From NCBI GenBank assembly GCA_000827265.1, contig KN834838.1, positions 160,398-224,397 of the forward strand: 64,000 bases of DNA. Reading direction: 5' to 3'. The stretch comes from Collybiopsis luxurians FD-317 M1 (lineage: Eukaryota; Basidiomycota; Agaricomycetes; Agaricales; Omphalotaceae). The first letter of the stretch is position 1. Each line of letters begins with the position of its first letter. Of this stretch, positions 9,229 through 21,169 are shown one piece after another. The translations under genes and the position numbers were made by a program. The notes under the pieces were generated by a model, which was given only the letters and a program-made list of their open reading frames with translations, ran no database searches and was not told where the DNA came from.

Positions 9229-11765
9229 ATGGCTAGCTCGAACCCATATTTTTTCGTGGAAATTTTACCTACCCTTCTTCAGTTTTTCAGCAAAAATCCA
9301 CCAGAAAATTTTCTATTCGACGGAAAGAAGAAAAAATCCCAGAAGGATCACCTCGTTGAACAGCAAGCTTCGGAGCTAGAGCTTGTGGCGGTAGACATTA
9401 TCGAGAGCATCCATCTTCATTTCGTACAACGAAAGCGGCAAATCCGTGGGCAAATCCGTGAGCAGGTTATCCTAGATCATATCCGAAAGTCATGGCCGGC
9501 TCTGTGTCTTTGGTTATCCTTTTTGATTGATTCTTTGATTAAACCAGAACTCGACGTCTTTCACGCGCTATGGAGTGAAATCCCACTCAAGGCGCTGTTT
9601 GCTATCTCCAAGATTCTCGTTCGAGTCCTCAACCTGAACAGCGGACTGATTCACTGCGCGAGAGAGCTTTTTTCCCGCATCATACTCTGCTGTCTTTTTG
9701 TGGACGTCTCCTCAGCTGAGTCTGTGTCCACAATGACGGTTGTGGGATCACTGGTACCCGCAATCTACGACGATGATCAACGTGCCGTACTTGCTAAATT
9801 TGTGAAAGGACTCGATCCTAGTCGCGTTCATGACATTGCTCGAACTCTCTGCGACCTCGTCCAGCAGCCCGAGTTGGATTACAATCTAATTATTAGCTGG
9901 ATGGCTTGTCTGTGTCTTGTCTCCTTCGACTCGCCACGCTTGATATCGGTCCACTCGGGTCTTCACTTTATCACCTATCTCCTTCGTCGAATCAGCAAAA
10001 ATCTTTCGCGTCTGGTCCGAGCCCAAGCTCGTGGGGCCGGGTCTTTGTTGGAGGATGCTGCGATCTTCAAGGCAGTAGAAATCATTATGAGTCACCTCTA
10101 CGATATGTTATCCGCGGAACTACACATTCGCGTGATTCGAGCTCTCGAGGATGGCCTGCTCGAAACGTTCTGGGAGTTAACTCAACTTTCCAAAAAGATA
10201 CCACAGTTGGGTTTCTATAAAGAGTCTTTACACCGTGTTCTTAGTGCGGTTTTTGTCTATTGCTCAAGTCACTACTACGTGCTGAAAGAGCTGGAGCGGC
10301 GTTTTCAGAAACGGCCATTGAACGAGATTACGGAGGAAACGGAATGGCCCTGGGGCTCGGTTATGAAAGGCCTGAGACGAAGATTCAAAGCAAGACGTGA
10401 ATGGGAAGGACTTATGCGAGGCGTTGATGAATCGTTTTTATGCTCCAATCCAATGGTAAATGACTGATCGCGACTCATGTCGTAAAGGCTTCGCTGACTC
10501 GGGAACTTTGACATCTTCGTACAGTGTCCAGGAACTTCCGGCCAAGCCTTCCGCTGTGTAGGATGCAATGTGAAATTCTACTGCTCTCGGCGGTGCCAAA
10601 AATCTCACTGGCCAGAGCATCGCTGCTACTGTCTCGCCAGCGCAAAAGCTCAAAAAGGTCGGTATTGCCACCGGCTCGTCTTTTCTCAGGCTGATCTTTT
10701 CATGATATCGACGCAATAGAAGGGACAATCCGACCGTTAGACGATCGATGTCGTCTCGCAGCTGATTACATCCTCGATGTAGACCATTGGTCGCTACGTC
10801 CTCAACTTCTAGAGGAACAGGCCCATTACCGAGAATCTAAGGGTCTATCCCCAGATTCCTTTTTGATTAGTATCGTCTACGATTCGTCGTCTCTGGATCG
10901 GCGGGAAGTGTGGACCTTGGAGGAGGCCAAGGAAAAGCACTCTGAATTGGACTGGGACAGGAGTTTTGCTGCCTTCGTGACCTATCGACGGTTTTTTGGG
11001 GAAGATGCTGGCCCAGCTATTGGTTTAGAATCTACTTGTTTCCGTCCAATAGTCATCACGAAGCCAGGGATCTTCTTTGACTATGTAGATGAACACAACA
11101 TACTCTTCGCGATGGAAAAGAGAGGTTTCAAGAAAGATGTTTCCCGACTTGATGATAAAGATGGGTTGGCGAGAGAGAAGGAAGAAAAGAAGAAGATGCA
11201 TAAGAAGATGAAAAGGATCAAACGGAAGGAAGCTTTGGCAAACGCAAGAGAGACGGCTGAGGTAGAGGCAAGAGTCAAGGCTGAAGCTGAAGCGGCGCGG
11301 AGAGCGGAAGAACAGGAAAAGACTAGAGCGTTGCTGCGAGCTCGAGCGCAGAGGAAGTTGACTTATAAGCAGCAGGAAAAAGCGAAGAAGCGGAAGGCCA
11401 AAGAGGTCGCGGCATTGGTGGAGCAATCTGATGAGGTATCGGAAAAGATGGAGATGGTTGAGGACGAAGAAGAGCAACAAATAGCCGAGAAAGAGATCGA
11501 AGATATAGAAAAAGAGGCAAATCATGAAGCACAAGATGAACCGGGGGCGTCTTTTGAATCCAGTTCTTCCTCAGATGGCGAAGACGACACCGACGATGAA
11601 GTCGAATGGCATCGATTAGTAGTTCGATGGCTGGCCACGCGGGAATTCACTGGCCAAGGACGAATCATGGACTTCGAAACAAGACAAATGGTCGAGTCGA
11701 AACCGGGTGTTATCATTATGGCAGAATTGAGCCAAAGATTCAACCCTCACCTTGAACGCATTTGA
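9229..11765 (+). CDS. MYND-type zinc finger protein
   Basis: Three exons in phase (9229-10455, 10525-10657, 10720-11765) give 801 residues. Residues 1-409 are helical and hydrophobic-rich with no motif I recognise. Residues 410-455 form a MYND finger: CPG..., C..C, FYCSRRCQ, HW..H and a final C..C, the pattern of zinc ligands in this family. Residues ~480-560 contain DHWSLRPQLLEEQ.. and VYDSS. Residues ~570-720 are a long charged coiled coil (KKMHKKMKRIKRKE...), then an acidic serine patch and a conserved EVEWHRL...VIIM end. MYND domains bind proline-rich peptides in partner proteins, so a scaffold role is likely. The start is uncertain: the open frame runs back into the palindromic element that ends at 9186, which may have displaced an original first exon. 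Confidence 0.75.
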
Positions 11766-12432
11766 GTTGAGATAACTATTCTTGTAATTCCTTCGGCTCT
11801 TCTTTCTATCTCCTTCGATACAGAATACCACTCACGAACGTTATAGTACAGTATTCCATCAATCACTGCTTTGAAACTGGAACAGATAGACTCATCATTC
11901 GTACGGGTAACGGGGTTTCGGGAAAAGCTTCGAATGGTTGAGGCCTCAGCTCGGTCTGATCCTGTCAACTCTTTGTAGTGTTCTGGACTTCAAGTGGCTA
12001 TCCAAAGCGTTATATCCGAACTTGACCTTTTAGAGACGTTTATGTTCTGCTAGCAAGTTATCGGGTAAACAGCGAGTGTCAACTTCTGAGCCTTCTCCCA
12101 GATACAACTGTTCCCGCAACAGCTGGCGAAGTTGGTGCTTTGAGACCTTGTGAAATCAAGCCTACGACGTCGCATAGCTCGATTCAGGGCTATGACAGTT
12201 TGCAACAGCTTGAACAGGAGGACTGAGAAGGACTGGGAACTTGGTGGTCGCGGCGGGAGCGGGATGTTCCGGTGGACCCGGAGCCCCGGGTCAGAGTCGG
12301 ATATCCACAATTTACACCGCGACCATCACGATGATAAATTTTTCAGGCGATGCTCAATTCATTCATCTTTTCTCTTTACTACAGCACTCGCCCACAGTGT
12401 AGGACAGTGAACGGGAATTAGGGAAGCACACA
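11766..12432. other. Intergenic region between the MYND and TPR genes
   Basis: Contains the MYND 3' flank and presumed promoter of the next gene. No TATA box or other site stands out. Open frames on either strand (for example 12050-12410) look accidental. Confidence 0.45.
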
Positions 12433-14197
12433 ATGGCTTTGGCCGCGCTCAAGGAAGAGCTGGATGCTTGGGACGCTGCTCTCGAGGCTTATGACTCGGG
12501 GGACGTGCCTGGCGCGTTGAATATCTTCGAGGTAAAGGCTTATGCAAGCCTCAGCTAATATTATTGACACAGAATGTTATTCCAGCGAATTCCTGATACC
12601 TCCAAGATCGTAATGAACCTGGGCTTGATATACATGAATCAAGAAAACTTTACGCTTGCTATCGAAAAATTCACGAAGGCCATTGCGTTGGATCATTATT
12701 TTGCTATTGCGTAAATTTTTACCCATCAACTTCCTTTGGTCTGTTTGTGATGACCCAGTGGTATAGCTATTTTCAACGAGGTGTATGCCAATACGAGCTC
12801 AAGCAACTGGAGAACGCCCTGCAAGATTTTCACGATGCTGAACTTATGATGAGAGGCAATGATGTTGTGTAAGAATCGGTCTCTTTTGTCCGTCCCCGTG
12901 TTAGTGATTCACAGCTCCTGCTGTTTAGATACTACCGAGAACTGGGCTTACCTTTTGAGCTCCATGCCGATCAAGTACATCTTAATCATGGCCTTACTCT
13001 AATTCAACTCGGAAGACACTCCGAGGGTGTCGCATATCTTTCAAAATCCGGCGCTCAGGAGAATGATGATCATGAGCTCTTCACCATGGTGAGTTCTTCC
13101 CGATTACTCCACGCCGTATTTTAAAGAAGTTGTTAGCCCAACAGCTTACTATTTCGCCCCCCACTCAGCAAACGACTATTCCTGCAGAAATTTGAACAAG
13201 CTAACGACCCCGACGGTGATAAATTCATGTTGCCTCCCATCACCCCACCTTCACCCATGTCCCCTCCGCGTTTCAGTAGTGGACCCAAGTCTGACTCTTC
13301 GAGCACCTACGCTCCTTCCGAAAGTGACCATGGCTCCACCACGTCACCCAAGAAAAATAGCCTCGACAGCGAGAAACGCGATCATGTTTCCTTTCCTTCC
13401 GACTCTTCTTCCTCTTCAACAGCACCTGTTCACCTTCGCACTGATCTCATCAAAGTCATGGGCTATGACCTCATCGCGCCGACAACCGAAATATCCACCA
13501 TTCCCTGCGCCGGCGTGCGTATTGCTTCGGGGAAACTCACAGGCCTTATGTGTTGGCGGTTGATCGTCGAACTTCTCGATGATGATGAACAGGGACTAGA
13601 CGGGCATCATAGACGCACGAGTTGGAACTGGAAGCAAAAGGGAAAGGGAAAGATCCGGGAATACCTGAAAAGGCCCTCTGTCGTTGCGAATTTTATCCTC
13701 GATACTGGATGTTCTAAATCCGTGGTGTCGCAGGAGATGTTAAAAGCGTTGGGATTCCATGGGAAGTACTCTGGTATGTACGCCTCGGATAGTGTTCGGG
13801 ATGGGCCAAATCTTATATTTCATTACACTTAGCTGGATCCGAAATACACAACCTCCGAATCCAGGGCATTCAGACGCCGTGTGTCGTAGCTCGCTTGGGC
13901 GAGGCGTCAAGACTAGGCGGGCAGTTTATGACTTCTGGCAATTTGACGTTCTACTTTGATACGAAGTTGAACGCACCAGTACTTTATGGTAAGTTCGTCA
14001 TCGTGGATATCCCTTGTCCTGTTTCCTCATGTTTCTTTGTAGTCGGTGACGAGGCGAATGAACGTCCAGCTCTGGATACGATTCCCCGAACTGTCACCGA
14101 TAACGATGACGGCTTGGCCAGGAATCGTAGGAAGTCGCTGAAGCAGGGCGTGTCATCTCTTATGTCTGCTCTCCACCTTTTGAAAGTCGGAGCTTGA
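12433..14197 (+). CDS. NoxR-like TPR region in frame with a retropepsin-like (DTG) region
   Basis: Exons 12433-12531, 12586-12710, 12767-12868, 12929-13088, 13188-13773, 13833-13988 and 14043-14197 join in phase to 460 residues. Residues 1-162 resemble the N-terminal TPR domain of NoxR/p67phox, the Rac-binding activator of fungal NADPH oxidase (WDAALEAYDSGD, LNIFE, IVMNLGLIY, AIEKFTKAI, FQRGV, DAEL..RG). The downstream activation and PB1 parts of NoxR are missing. Residues ~176-250 are Ser/Pro-rich. Residues ~328-345 read FILDTGCSKSVVSQEML, like the active-site loop of retropepsin-type aspartic proteases, followed by FMTSGNLTFYF..PVLY. Either this is a fusion, or a truncated TPR gene (which would stop near 13125 if the 13089 intron is retained) followed by a separate gene starting at the ATG at 13227. 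The phase fits one gene; the biology favours caution. Confidence 0.6.
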
Positions 14198-14897
14198 TGA
14201 TTGTCTTTTCCTCTAATAGAGTATAATCTTATCTTTTAGGCTAGGTTATTGGACGGTTACCTTTCGTTATTCGTTATTATACCCTCTACTAGTCCGATTA
14301 CGGAATATGGGTTTACTTGGATATTGTGTACTAGTACTGCGTTGTATAGTGTCCCCGATTGTTATGAAAGTAAAGCAGGAAAAAAAGGTGTGCTCTTCAC
14401 TCGTATGATCTCCCCCATGTTTGTCGACAGTTCTGAACTTTGCCGGATTAACTTAATTTTGAGCTTCTACTTAGGTCGATTGGGTCGTGTGCAATGCTTG
14501 AGGCACAACCCCCGTCAAGTTGACGTTCTTCCGACGAGTAGCATAGGAACCAATAGGCAGCTCTGTAAAGAAAATCAGCCTTCTTTTCATCGGTCAAGTG
14601 GACATCATGAGTACAACTTGAAGCTTCTGGCAGAAAACTCCCATACCCATACACCCATGTGCTTCTCGATTCATGAGCTCATGAATAGTACGTCTGCATC
14701 CTTTCTGTGGCATCCGCCTCCCTTCTTATCGGCTCAGAATAGATATTCGGACTATTTAGACGTATGACCGTCGTCCTTCCCCTTCCGGCTTACCAGTTCT
14801 TCGCAGCCAGCTCGTATTCCAGTATCGGCCAGCCAAATCTGCCTTATAAGCTGAACCCACGATATCCCCAATGCGTTCGCATCCGTCGTCGCGCAAA
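14198..14897. other. Intergenic region upstream of the amidase
   Basis: No gene recognised. A 172-codon open frame at 14249-14767 lacks any motif and shows no splice structure. The amidase frame has an extra in-frame ATG at 14871, 27 bases before the chosen start. Confidence 0.45.
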
Positions 14898-17182
14898 ATG
14901 GGTTTGAATTGGTTTCTGCACCTACTCGCATTTTCCGTTTTCACCAGTTGTCTCCTGGTACAATTCGAGGGTGTACGAGCCGCTGTGGGGATACCTACAT
15001 CTTCTCTCCATATTAACCGAGTTTCAGACAACTCGGACTTGCCTGATTTGTACGAGGCGTCTGTACTGGAGCTGCAGGAGGGTCTCGATGCGGGTCATTT
15101 TACCAGCGTCGATCTAGTCAAGGTATGTGGTGTCCCGTTCTTGTCAATGACGGGTAGCTGACGGGCTATTAGGCTTACTTTGCGCGTATTGATGAAGTCA
15201 ATCTCAAGGGCCCCGCTTTACGCGCGGTACTAGAAATGAACCCATCGGCACTGGAACAAGCGGCTGCGCTCGATGCTGAACGCAGACGGTCGGGGAAGAG
15301 AAGTTTGCTACACGGAATTCCGGTACTGCTGAAGGTAAGCGCCGAGTGTTACTAGTGTGTTTTGATGATAAATTTACAATGGCTTTTGCCCTGTTGCTCC
15401 GACAGGATAATATTGCTACTGTCGCTTCGGAAGGTATCTGTCCAGCCACTGTCCAGCCATTTTGATATACTCATAGAAAAGCTATTTGGGTATATACTAG
15501 GCATGAATACGACGGCAGGATCCTTCAGCTTGCTAGGTTCTGTCGTTCCAGATGACGCTGGGGTGGTTAAGAGGCTGAGAGCTGCAGGTGCCATCATCCT
15601 AGGTGTGCCCTCCTTGCACATTAATCGCGACCTTTACTCACCATGTTCTTTCTAGGCAAAGCTAACTTGTCGGAGTTTGCTCACTTCCGGGGTAACCTCG
15701 CCTCAGGATGGTCTGGCCGGGGAGGTCAAAATACCAACGCCTATTTCCCAAACGCGGACCCCTGCGGCTCTTCATCGGGCTCTGGTGTGTCAGCTTCCAT
15801 TGGCCTTGCGGCTGTGACACTTGGAACGTGAGGATGCATCTTGGGCGGTCTGATTTTGATATCGTGATACTGACAGTTCATCAGGGAGACTGACGGAAGT
15901 ATTACTTGCCCTACGGACCACAACAATCTGGCCGGGATCAAGCCCACGGTAGGCCTAACATCTCGCGCAGGAGGTTTGTATCAATGCCACCTTTCCGCTT
16001 TACGCATTCTCATTGATACTTTTGGTTTAGTGATCCCGATATCAGAGCATCAAGATACTGTTGGCCCTATAGTTAGATCCGTTTCCGACGCTGCCATCGT
16101 CCTTTCAATCATTGCCGGGAAAGATCCCAACGACAATTTCACCCTTTCCCAACCTGATCCTGTCCCCGACTATACTCAGGCCCTAAATAAACGTTCCTTG
16201 GTTGGAAAGCGGATCGGTGTGCCACGTCAAGTATTTTTGGATGATACTGGATTGGATCCTTCGGTGTTGGCTGCGTTTGAGGAGGCGTTGGATACCATTA
16301 GAGGTTTAGGAGCAACAGTTGTTGATCCTGCGGATCTTCCCTCGGCACAGGAGATTTTGGATTCGAATAATGAGACTGTGGTGTTGGATGTAGATTTCAA
16401 GGTATGCGTGTCATATTCGAGTGAATCTCCAGAATCTTGCCTTACCACATGGTCCCTTCTAGATTCAGCTTAATGCATGGTTTGAGGCGCTTCTGGAAAA
16501 TCCTTCGGGTGTGCGCAGCTTAGCGGACTTGATAGCCTTCGACAATACCAATCCTGCGCTTGAAGAACCCGCGAACTTCACATCTCAATCCGAGTGAGCT
16601 CCCTTTGTATCTTCATTGATTACTGAGAATTGATTTTTCAAATGTCCAGCTTTCTCGAAGCAGAAGCTACCACTGGAATGACTGCTGCGTATTTCCAATC
16701 TCTTGCGTTCGACAAAGAGTTAGGAGCAACAAGGGGTATCGATGCTGCGCTGCAATCTTTTCATCTCGACGCACTGGTTCTTCCAGCAGGCGGGCTAACG
16801 ACTGTCCCTGCGGGTGAGTTCAGAGATATCTCTCCACAACAGGTTGACTTATGCGTTATGAGGCCAGCCATAGCTGGATATCCTATTGTAACTGGTATGT
16901 CAGTATCTCTCTAATCACTGACCTTCACGTTGAACACAGATTTCGTCAGTTCCCTTGGGGTTTTACCCAGACAATGTTACTATCGGTAGCGCTGGACCTT
17001 TAACTGTGTATCCTGCACCTGGGGTGCCCTTTGGATTGTCCTTCTTGGGAACAGCATACTCAGAATTTGATCTTATTGGCTTTGCATATGCATATGAACA
17101 GAAGACGATGACAAGACTGGCTAGGAAAGCCTTTCCAGATGCGATACCGAAAACACAGTTGAAGGATGTGGTTGACAGATAG
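14898..17182 (+). CDS. Secreted amidase, amidase-signature family
   Basis: Eleven exons (14898-15122, 15173-15334, 15406-15433, 15501-15602, 15656-15827, 15885-15973, 16031-16401, 16463-16593, 16650-16813, 16868-16894, 16950-17182) give 567 residues with no lesion. I chose the ATG at 14898 because it begins a clean signal peptide (LNWFLHLLAFSVFTSCLLV). The amidase-signature core is complete: the catalytic lysine in PVLLKDNIAT, the cis-serine in CGSSSGSGVSAS, and the nucleophile serine in GTETDGSITCP, followed by GIKPTVGLTSRAGVIP and AAIAGYPIVTVPLGFYP. The family hydrolyses C-N bonds of amides. Together with the leader this suggests an extracellular or vacuolar amidase; the substrate is unknown. 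It is the best-preserved ordinary gene of the window. Confidence 0.9.
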
Positions 17183-17383
17183 AAGTTACATCCATAGTAG
17201 TGAAATTTCGTTCTGTGTATGTCAAATTTTAGAAAGTGCATTTGTGGAAACTTGAAAATACCTGTGGTTATTGTATCCCACATCCTGAACTCCTCACACT
17301 CTTTTGCTCAATGAATATTCATTGGGAGACATTTTGGAATTAGTACAGAGATGGAAGGAGTACTAGTATGCGATTTCCGCCCT

Positions 17384-19066
17384 TTATCTCTCCTCCTCCA
17401 TAATTTCACCGTCCTCTCTCTCTTCATCTATAGATTCACTATCCAAGGGGGCCCCAATATTCCCTAGAAAGCTGTTGGTAGCAAAACGCAACCCGGAGTT
17501 TTGTTGTCCTCCAGCACTTTGGCTGGCTCTGCTCATTTCTTCAGGAGTTTCATAGACTCGTAAACTGAGCATAAGTCGGCTGATCAAGATATTCGGCAGG
17601 CTGCCAAAGCTCAAAAATTAGAAACTTAACCAGCATACTAGAGGCCCGAGGACCGACGCAGCTTTATTTGAACTTTAAGGAATTTATACTTACACATTGA
17701 AAAAAGGCACAGCGCTGTTGAGAAAAGTAGCGGACTGAAATTGTAGACAATACAGTAAGCCGGAGTCAGATATCTGATTGCCAACTGGGCGCCTAGTCAC
17801 TTACCGGATTGTGTTCCGCAAAACCAAGCTAGAAGAACATAATTGATTAAAATGAATGCTTGAGTCCACGGGCGGTTTGTTAACGCACCACAAAATCAAT
17901 GACATCCAGAATGCCTATCACTAACATGATGCTGTTGGAACTGATTGTAATGCTTTAAAGGTACGATGAGTGCCTCTGGACGCACAAGAAATAGAGAAGG
18001 CCTGAGATAGACTTGTAAGATGCGATTTTCAACCGTAAAATCGGATTATATTACCATCAACGAGAATAACTTGTGTAACGCTGGATTCATGGAGCCTTTT
18101 CATTTCAATGGCATGGCGGAATGTCTTTCTTAGTGTTAGCCCAAGAATCAATGTATCAAAAGCCAAAGCAATAATTGTAATGCTAAATTGCACTGCAAAT
18201 CGAGAAATCAAGAGGTCGTAACGGATAATATTTTGGATAGAATGCACCTCTAGGAAGGTAGACTTAATTGAGTGATAATGTGGATTTTAATTTTTCCGGG
18301 GTTCACTTACTTCTCTGAATATAAATTTGGGACGTATGTGTTACACCTTGCAAGGAATTGCACAGGGGATCCCTTTGTCGAATAGCCCTGAAATTCTATA
18401 CGCTACATGAACAAGGAAATTGAGCTTTATTTGTCTCAGTAAGCCATGCAAATGGAGCGCTTGCCATCATGTCCAAGGCAAATCTGCAAAGGATGAAAAG
18501 GGCAAATATCACAAGAATGACTTTATTTTTGTTGTAGATTGCAAATATTCTGAGAGAAAAAAGAGCTGGGAAAGATTGTTAGTTTAATGCTATTACGCTG
18601 TAAGAGAGGGTTGCTTGCCAGTGGTAGTGGCCAGAGCGACGGCTTGGATGATCGTTCGTAGCCGTACCAGCCCGTTGCATCTGAAGCAGGCTCAATAAAC
18701 TGAATGATGAGCTCTACAATACCTTACGTTTGAGTCGTACTTTCTCCGGGTAAAGTTACGAACAAAGTGATCAACAGATACAGCAAAAAGCTATATCTGT
18801 TGAAAATATACAGAATGGATGTTCCTGTACGTTTTTGGAGCCATATCGCATGGATTTCGATGAATAACAGTTCTGCATAATCCACCGTCCAAAGTGCTGA
18901 AACGCAATGTTAGTCACGTTTACTTTAATTTTGCGAAGATATGATTGGTACCTGCCGAAGCTACCATTGCATAATTTCCTGCCAACCTTGAAGCAGATCA
19001 TTAGCCCGACGTTGTTGGGTCAGAATTAACCCACCATATTTCAAGTTCCCGTTCTAACAGACCCAT
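17384..19066 (-). CDS. DUF6533-type seven-helix membrane protein, copy B (reverse strand)
   Basis: Exons, from the 5' end: 19066-19035, 18986-18952, 18896-18728, 18680-18619, 18565-18465, 18402-18311, 18249-18248, 18192-18055, 18001-17986, 17931-17889, 17828-17805, 17734-17694 and 17600-17384. They join to 323 residues with no stop. The 2 nt and 16 nt micro-exons fall exactly where they do in copy A although this copy is inverted and diverged. Two introns use GC donors (after exons 4 and 5). The domain start ..ALWTVDYAELLFIEIHAIW departs from the usual LTLP.EI pattern. The tail keeps FATNSFLGNIGAPLD and an acidic end. It is the only copy on the reverse strand and is the most diverged intact one. 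Confidence 0.8.
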
Positions 19067-21169
19067 TGCAATACGTGAAATCAACCTTCGCAAGAAAAAC
19101 GAAGTTAAAGAAATCTTGACGTTCCTCTTCAACGTACCCCTTATATGTAAAACCTCAATTAATTCATACTGGACCATTTGAGAACTCACCAATTCTTTCT
19201 CGTCGCATTATTCTTGATGAATAAAAAGTTTGACCTCTCGGGACAGACTCGACAGGAATCGACTGTCAGACTGTCGAGCTAGTGTATGTCTTAATACAAT
19301 ACAATTGTGACACTGATGAGAATAATCGCATCCTAACCTTTCTATTCGCAATTTCGCCTATCACCATTCCTGCTCTGTGATGACTGGTAATATCCTTTCA
19401 ATGACTAATTTCCCTTCAGCTTGTTTCATCGCATTCTCAGCCATGAATGGAACATGGCATCTATCATTGTCATATTGGCATCCTTTCTTCGTTGACTGAT
19501 GTTGTCGTAGATGACTTGGATAAAGCCCGCAGGCGGCCCGAGTTTAGTTTACGGACGTCACTATCATGCTCAAGCTCTTTATACACATATGTAACTTTTT
19601 GGTCCATCACCAAAGTTGCACACTTTAAGTATAGCCTGACGGACAGGTTTTATCGATTTTCGAGTGTAGAGAAACAGTATATTACTTAGTATCTCTCGAC
19701 AGATGGGCGGCTGAAGGTTCATCATTACTTGTCATGAATTTGTACTCGAGTAATCCCCGTCACGACGCGGGATGTGCAATCAGGGACCACGAATGAATAC
19801 AATGACAGGCCGTCCGACGCAGGAAACTCAATAATGTCAGCACATGATCATAGGCGACCGTACGTACAAGCTGGCTAGGCACTTGGACGCAAGACATTTT
19901 CCCTTTGGAAAGAAATACTTCAATTGTTGAAGTAAACACCTTGCCGACATCCCTCTTCGTCCAATGTTTAGAATTTGGGTGTGCTGTAGACAAATGATTA
20001 CTTACAGCGGGTCAAGCAGACCGCCGATGGCTGGGAAATTAAATGTCCGAGTTCAAGCCTATCCAATGCTAGGTTCGAGGACTTTACGAACTCACTAGGG
20101 GGTGTCGTGGAAGATATTTGCAGACCCAGTATCTACCGGGTCACCTTCCAGTCAGGTATTCTTCCTCTTTGATTTCCGAGAACGGTTGCAGGATCGCTAC
20201 TTTCGGATACTATTCGAAAAGGGCATCTTCTCGGTGTTATGCGATGTGAGCCCTGGTTACCTCAATGGCACACTGTGATGATAAGAGTCGAAGCTTGTTA
20301 CAGCTGATCAATGGGAGTAACTATTGTAGCTTCGAGGTGCTGTGGTGTCTATAGGAGCATTATTTTCGGTGGCGTTTTTGGAGTCGCGAGGAGCCGAGTT
20401 AATGGAGATCGCGAGGGCTCTGTCTTTTATCTTTATTAATTCTATATCTCTATCTTTATATCCTTGTCGGAGTTCTGTATCATTTTCCTGCTGTCGTCTC
20501 TTTTAGTGTCTAGGTTCTGCGCGATGTTCAAGCTTTCATTTTGAGATGGAACTGCAATAGTTAATTATTACGCAGCATGAACCCATTGCGGAACTGCCGC
20601 GTGCAATGGGGATTGTATCTAAGTACATGTAATGTAGCTACTCTAACACTAACACTAACTTCGAGACCCGTTGTTCCTCTGTTTTATGCAAGCGAGACTG
20701 TGTGAAGAAAGCGATATTATGGTGGTTAGAGAAAGAGAAGACTCTTCTTCAAAATCACCTCAGTATTTTGTCTTTATTAGGGTCGCATCTGATGTCGTCG
20801 ATGGACAGTCAAAACCTAGCGGGTTCAGCTCTTGTGCGGGCCATTTTTTTTCTTCCTCTTCCCCTTTCCACAACATGCCGTTCGCTACTCGTGCAAAGAT
20901 GATAAAGATTGTGCTCTTGCTAATTCTTACTCATTCCAGTTATTGACTTATAAGTACAGAATCAGCTGAGTGCCAGTGGGAGGGTGAGCCGGTGGGGAGG
21001 CCTTTCAATTCGCAAGCTGACCACGTGTTAGTTAAATAGCTTGGGAACACCTAGTGAGCCTCTCGCTCCTGCCCCTTAGTTTGCTGGGAGTTTCAGCTCC
21101 TTATCAACTTCCTTCGGATGCTCCCTCGGCACTACGCTATGGCAGGCTGTAGGCCGAGGGTTCATGCAA
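19067..21169. other. Gene-free stretch of about 2.1 kb
   Basis: No gene, inverted-repeat element or recognisable protein fragment seen. Includes the promoter side of copy B. Short open frames (19447-19689, 20671-20946) are unconvincing. Confidence 0.4.

Noticed and set aside
11025..11534. 169-codon reverse-strand open frame
   Set aside because: It is antisense to the Glu/Lys-rich coiled coil of the MYND gene; such low-complexity codons leave the opposite strand open by chance.
14249..14767. 172-codon open frame before the amidase
   Set aside because: No domain, no signal peptide, no sister sequence and no usable exon borders.
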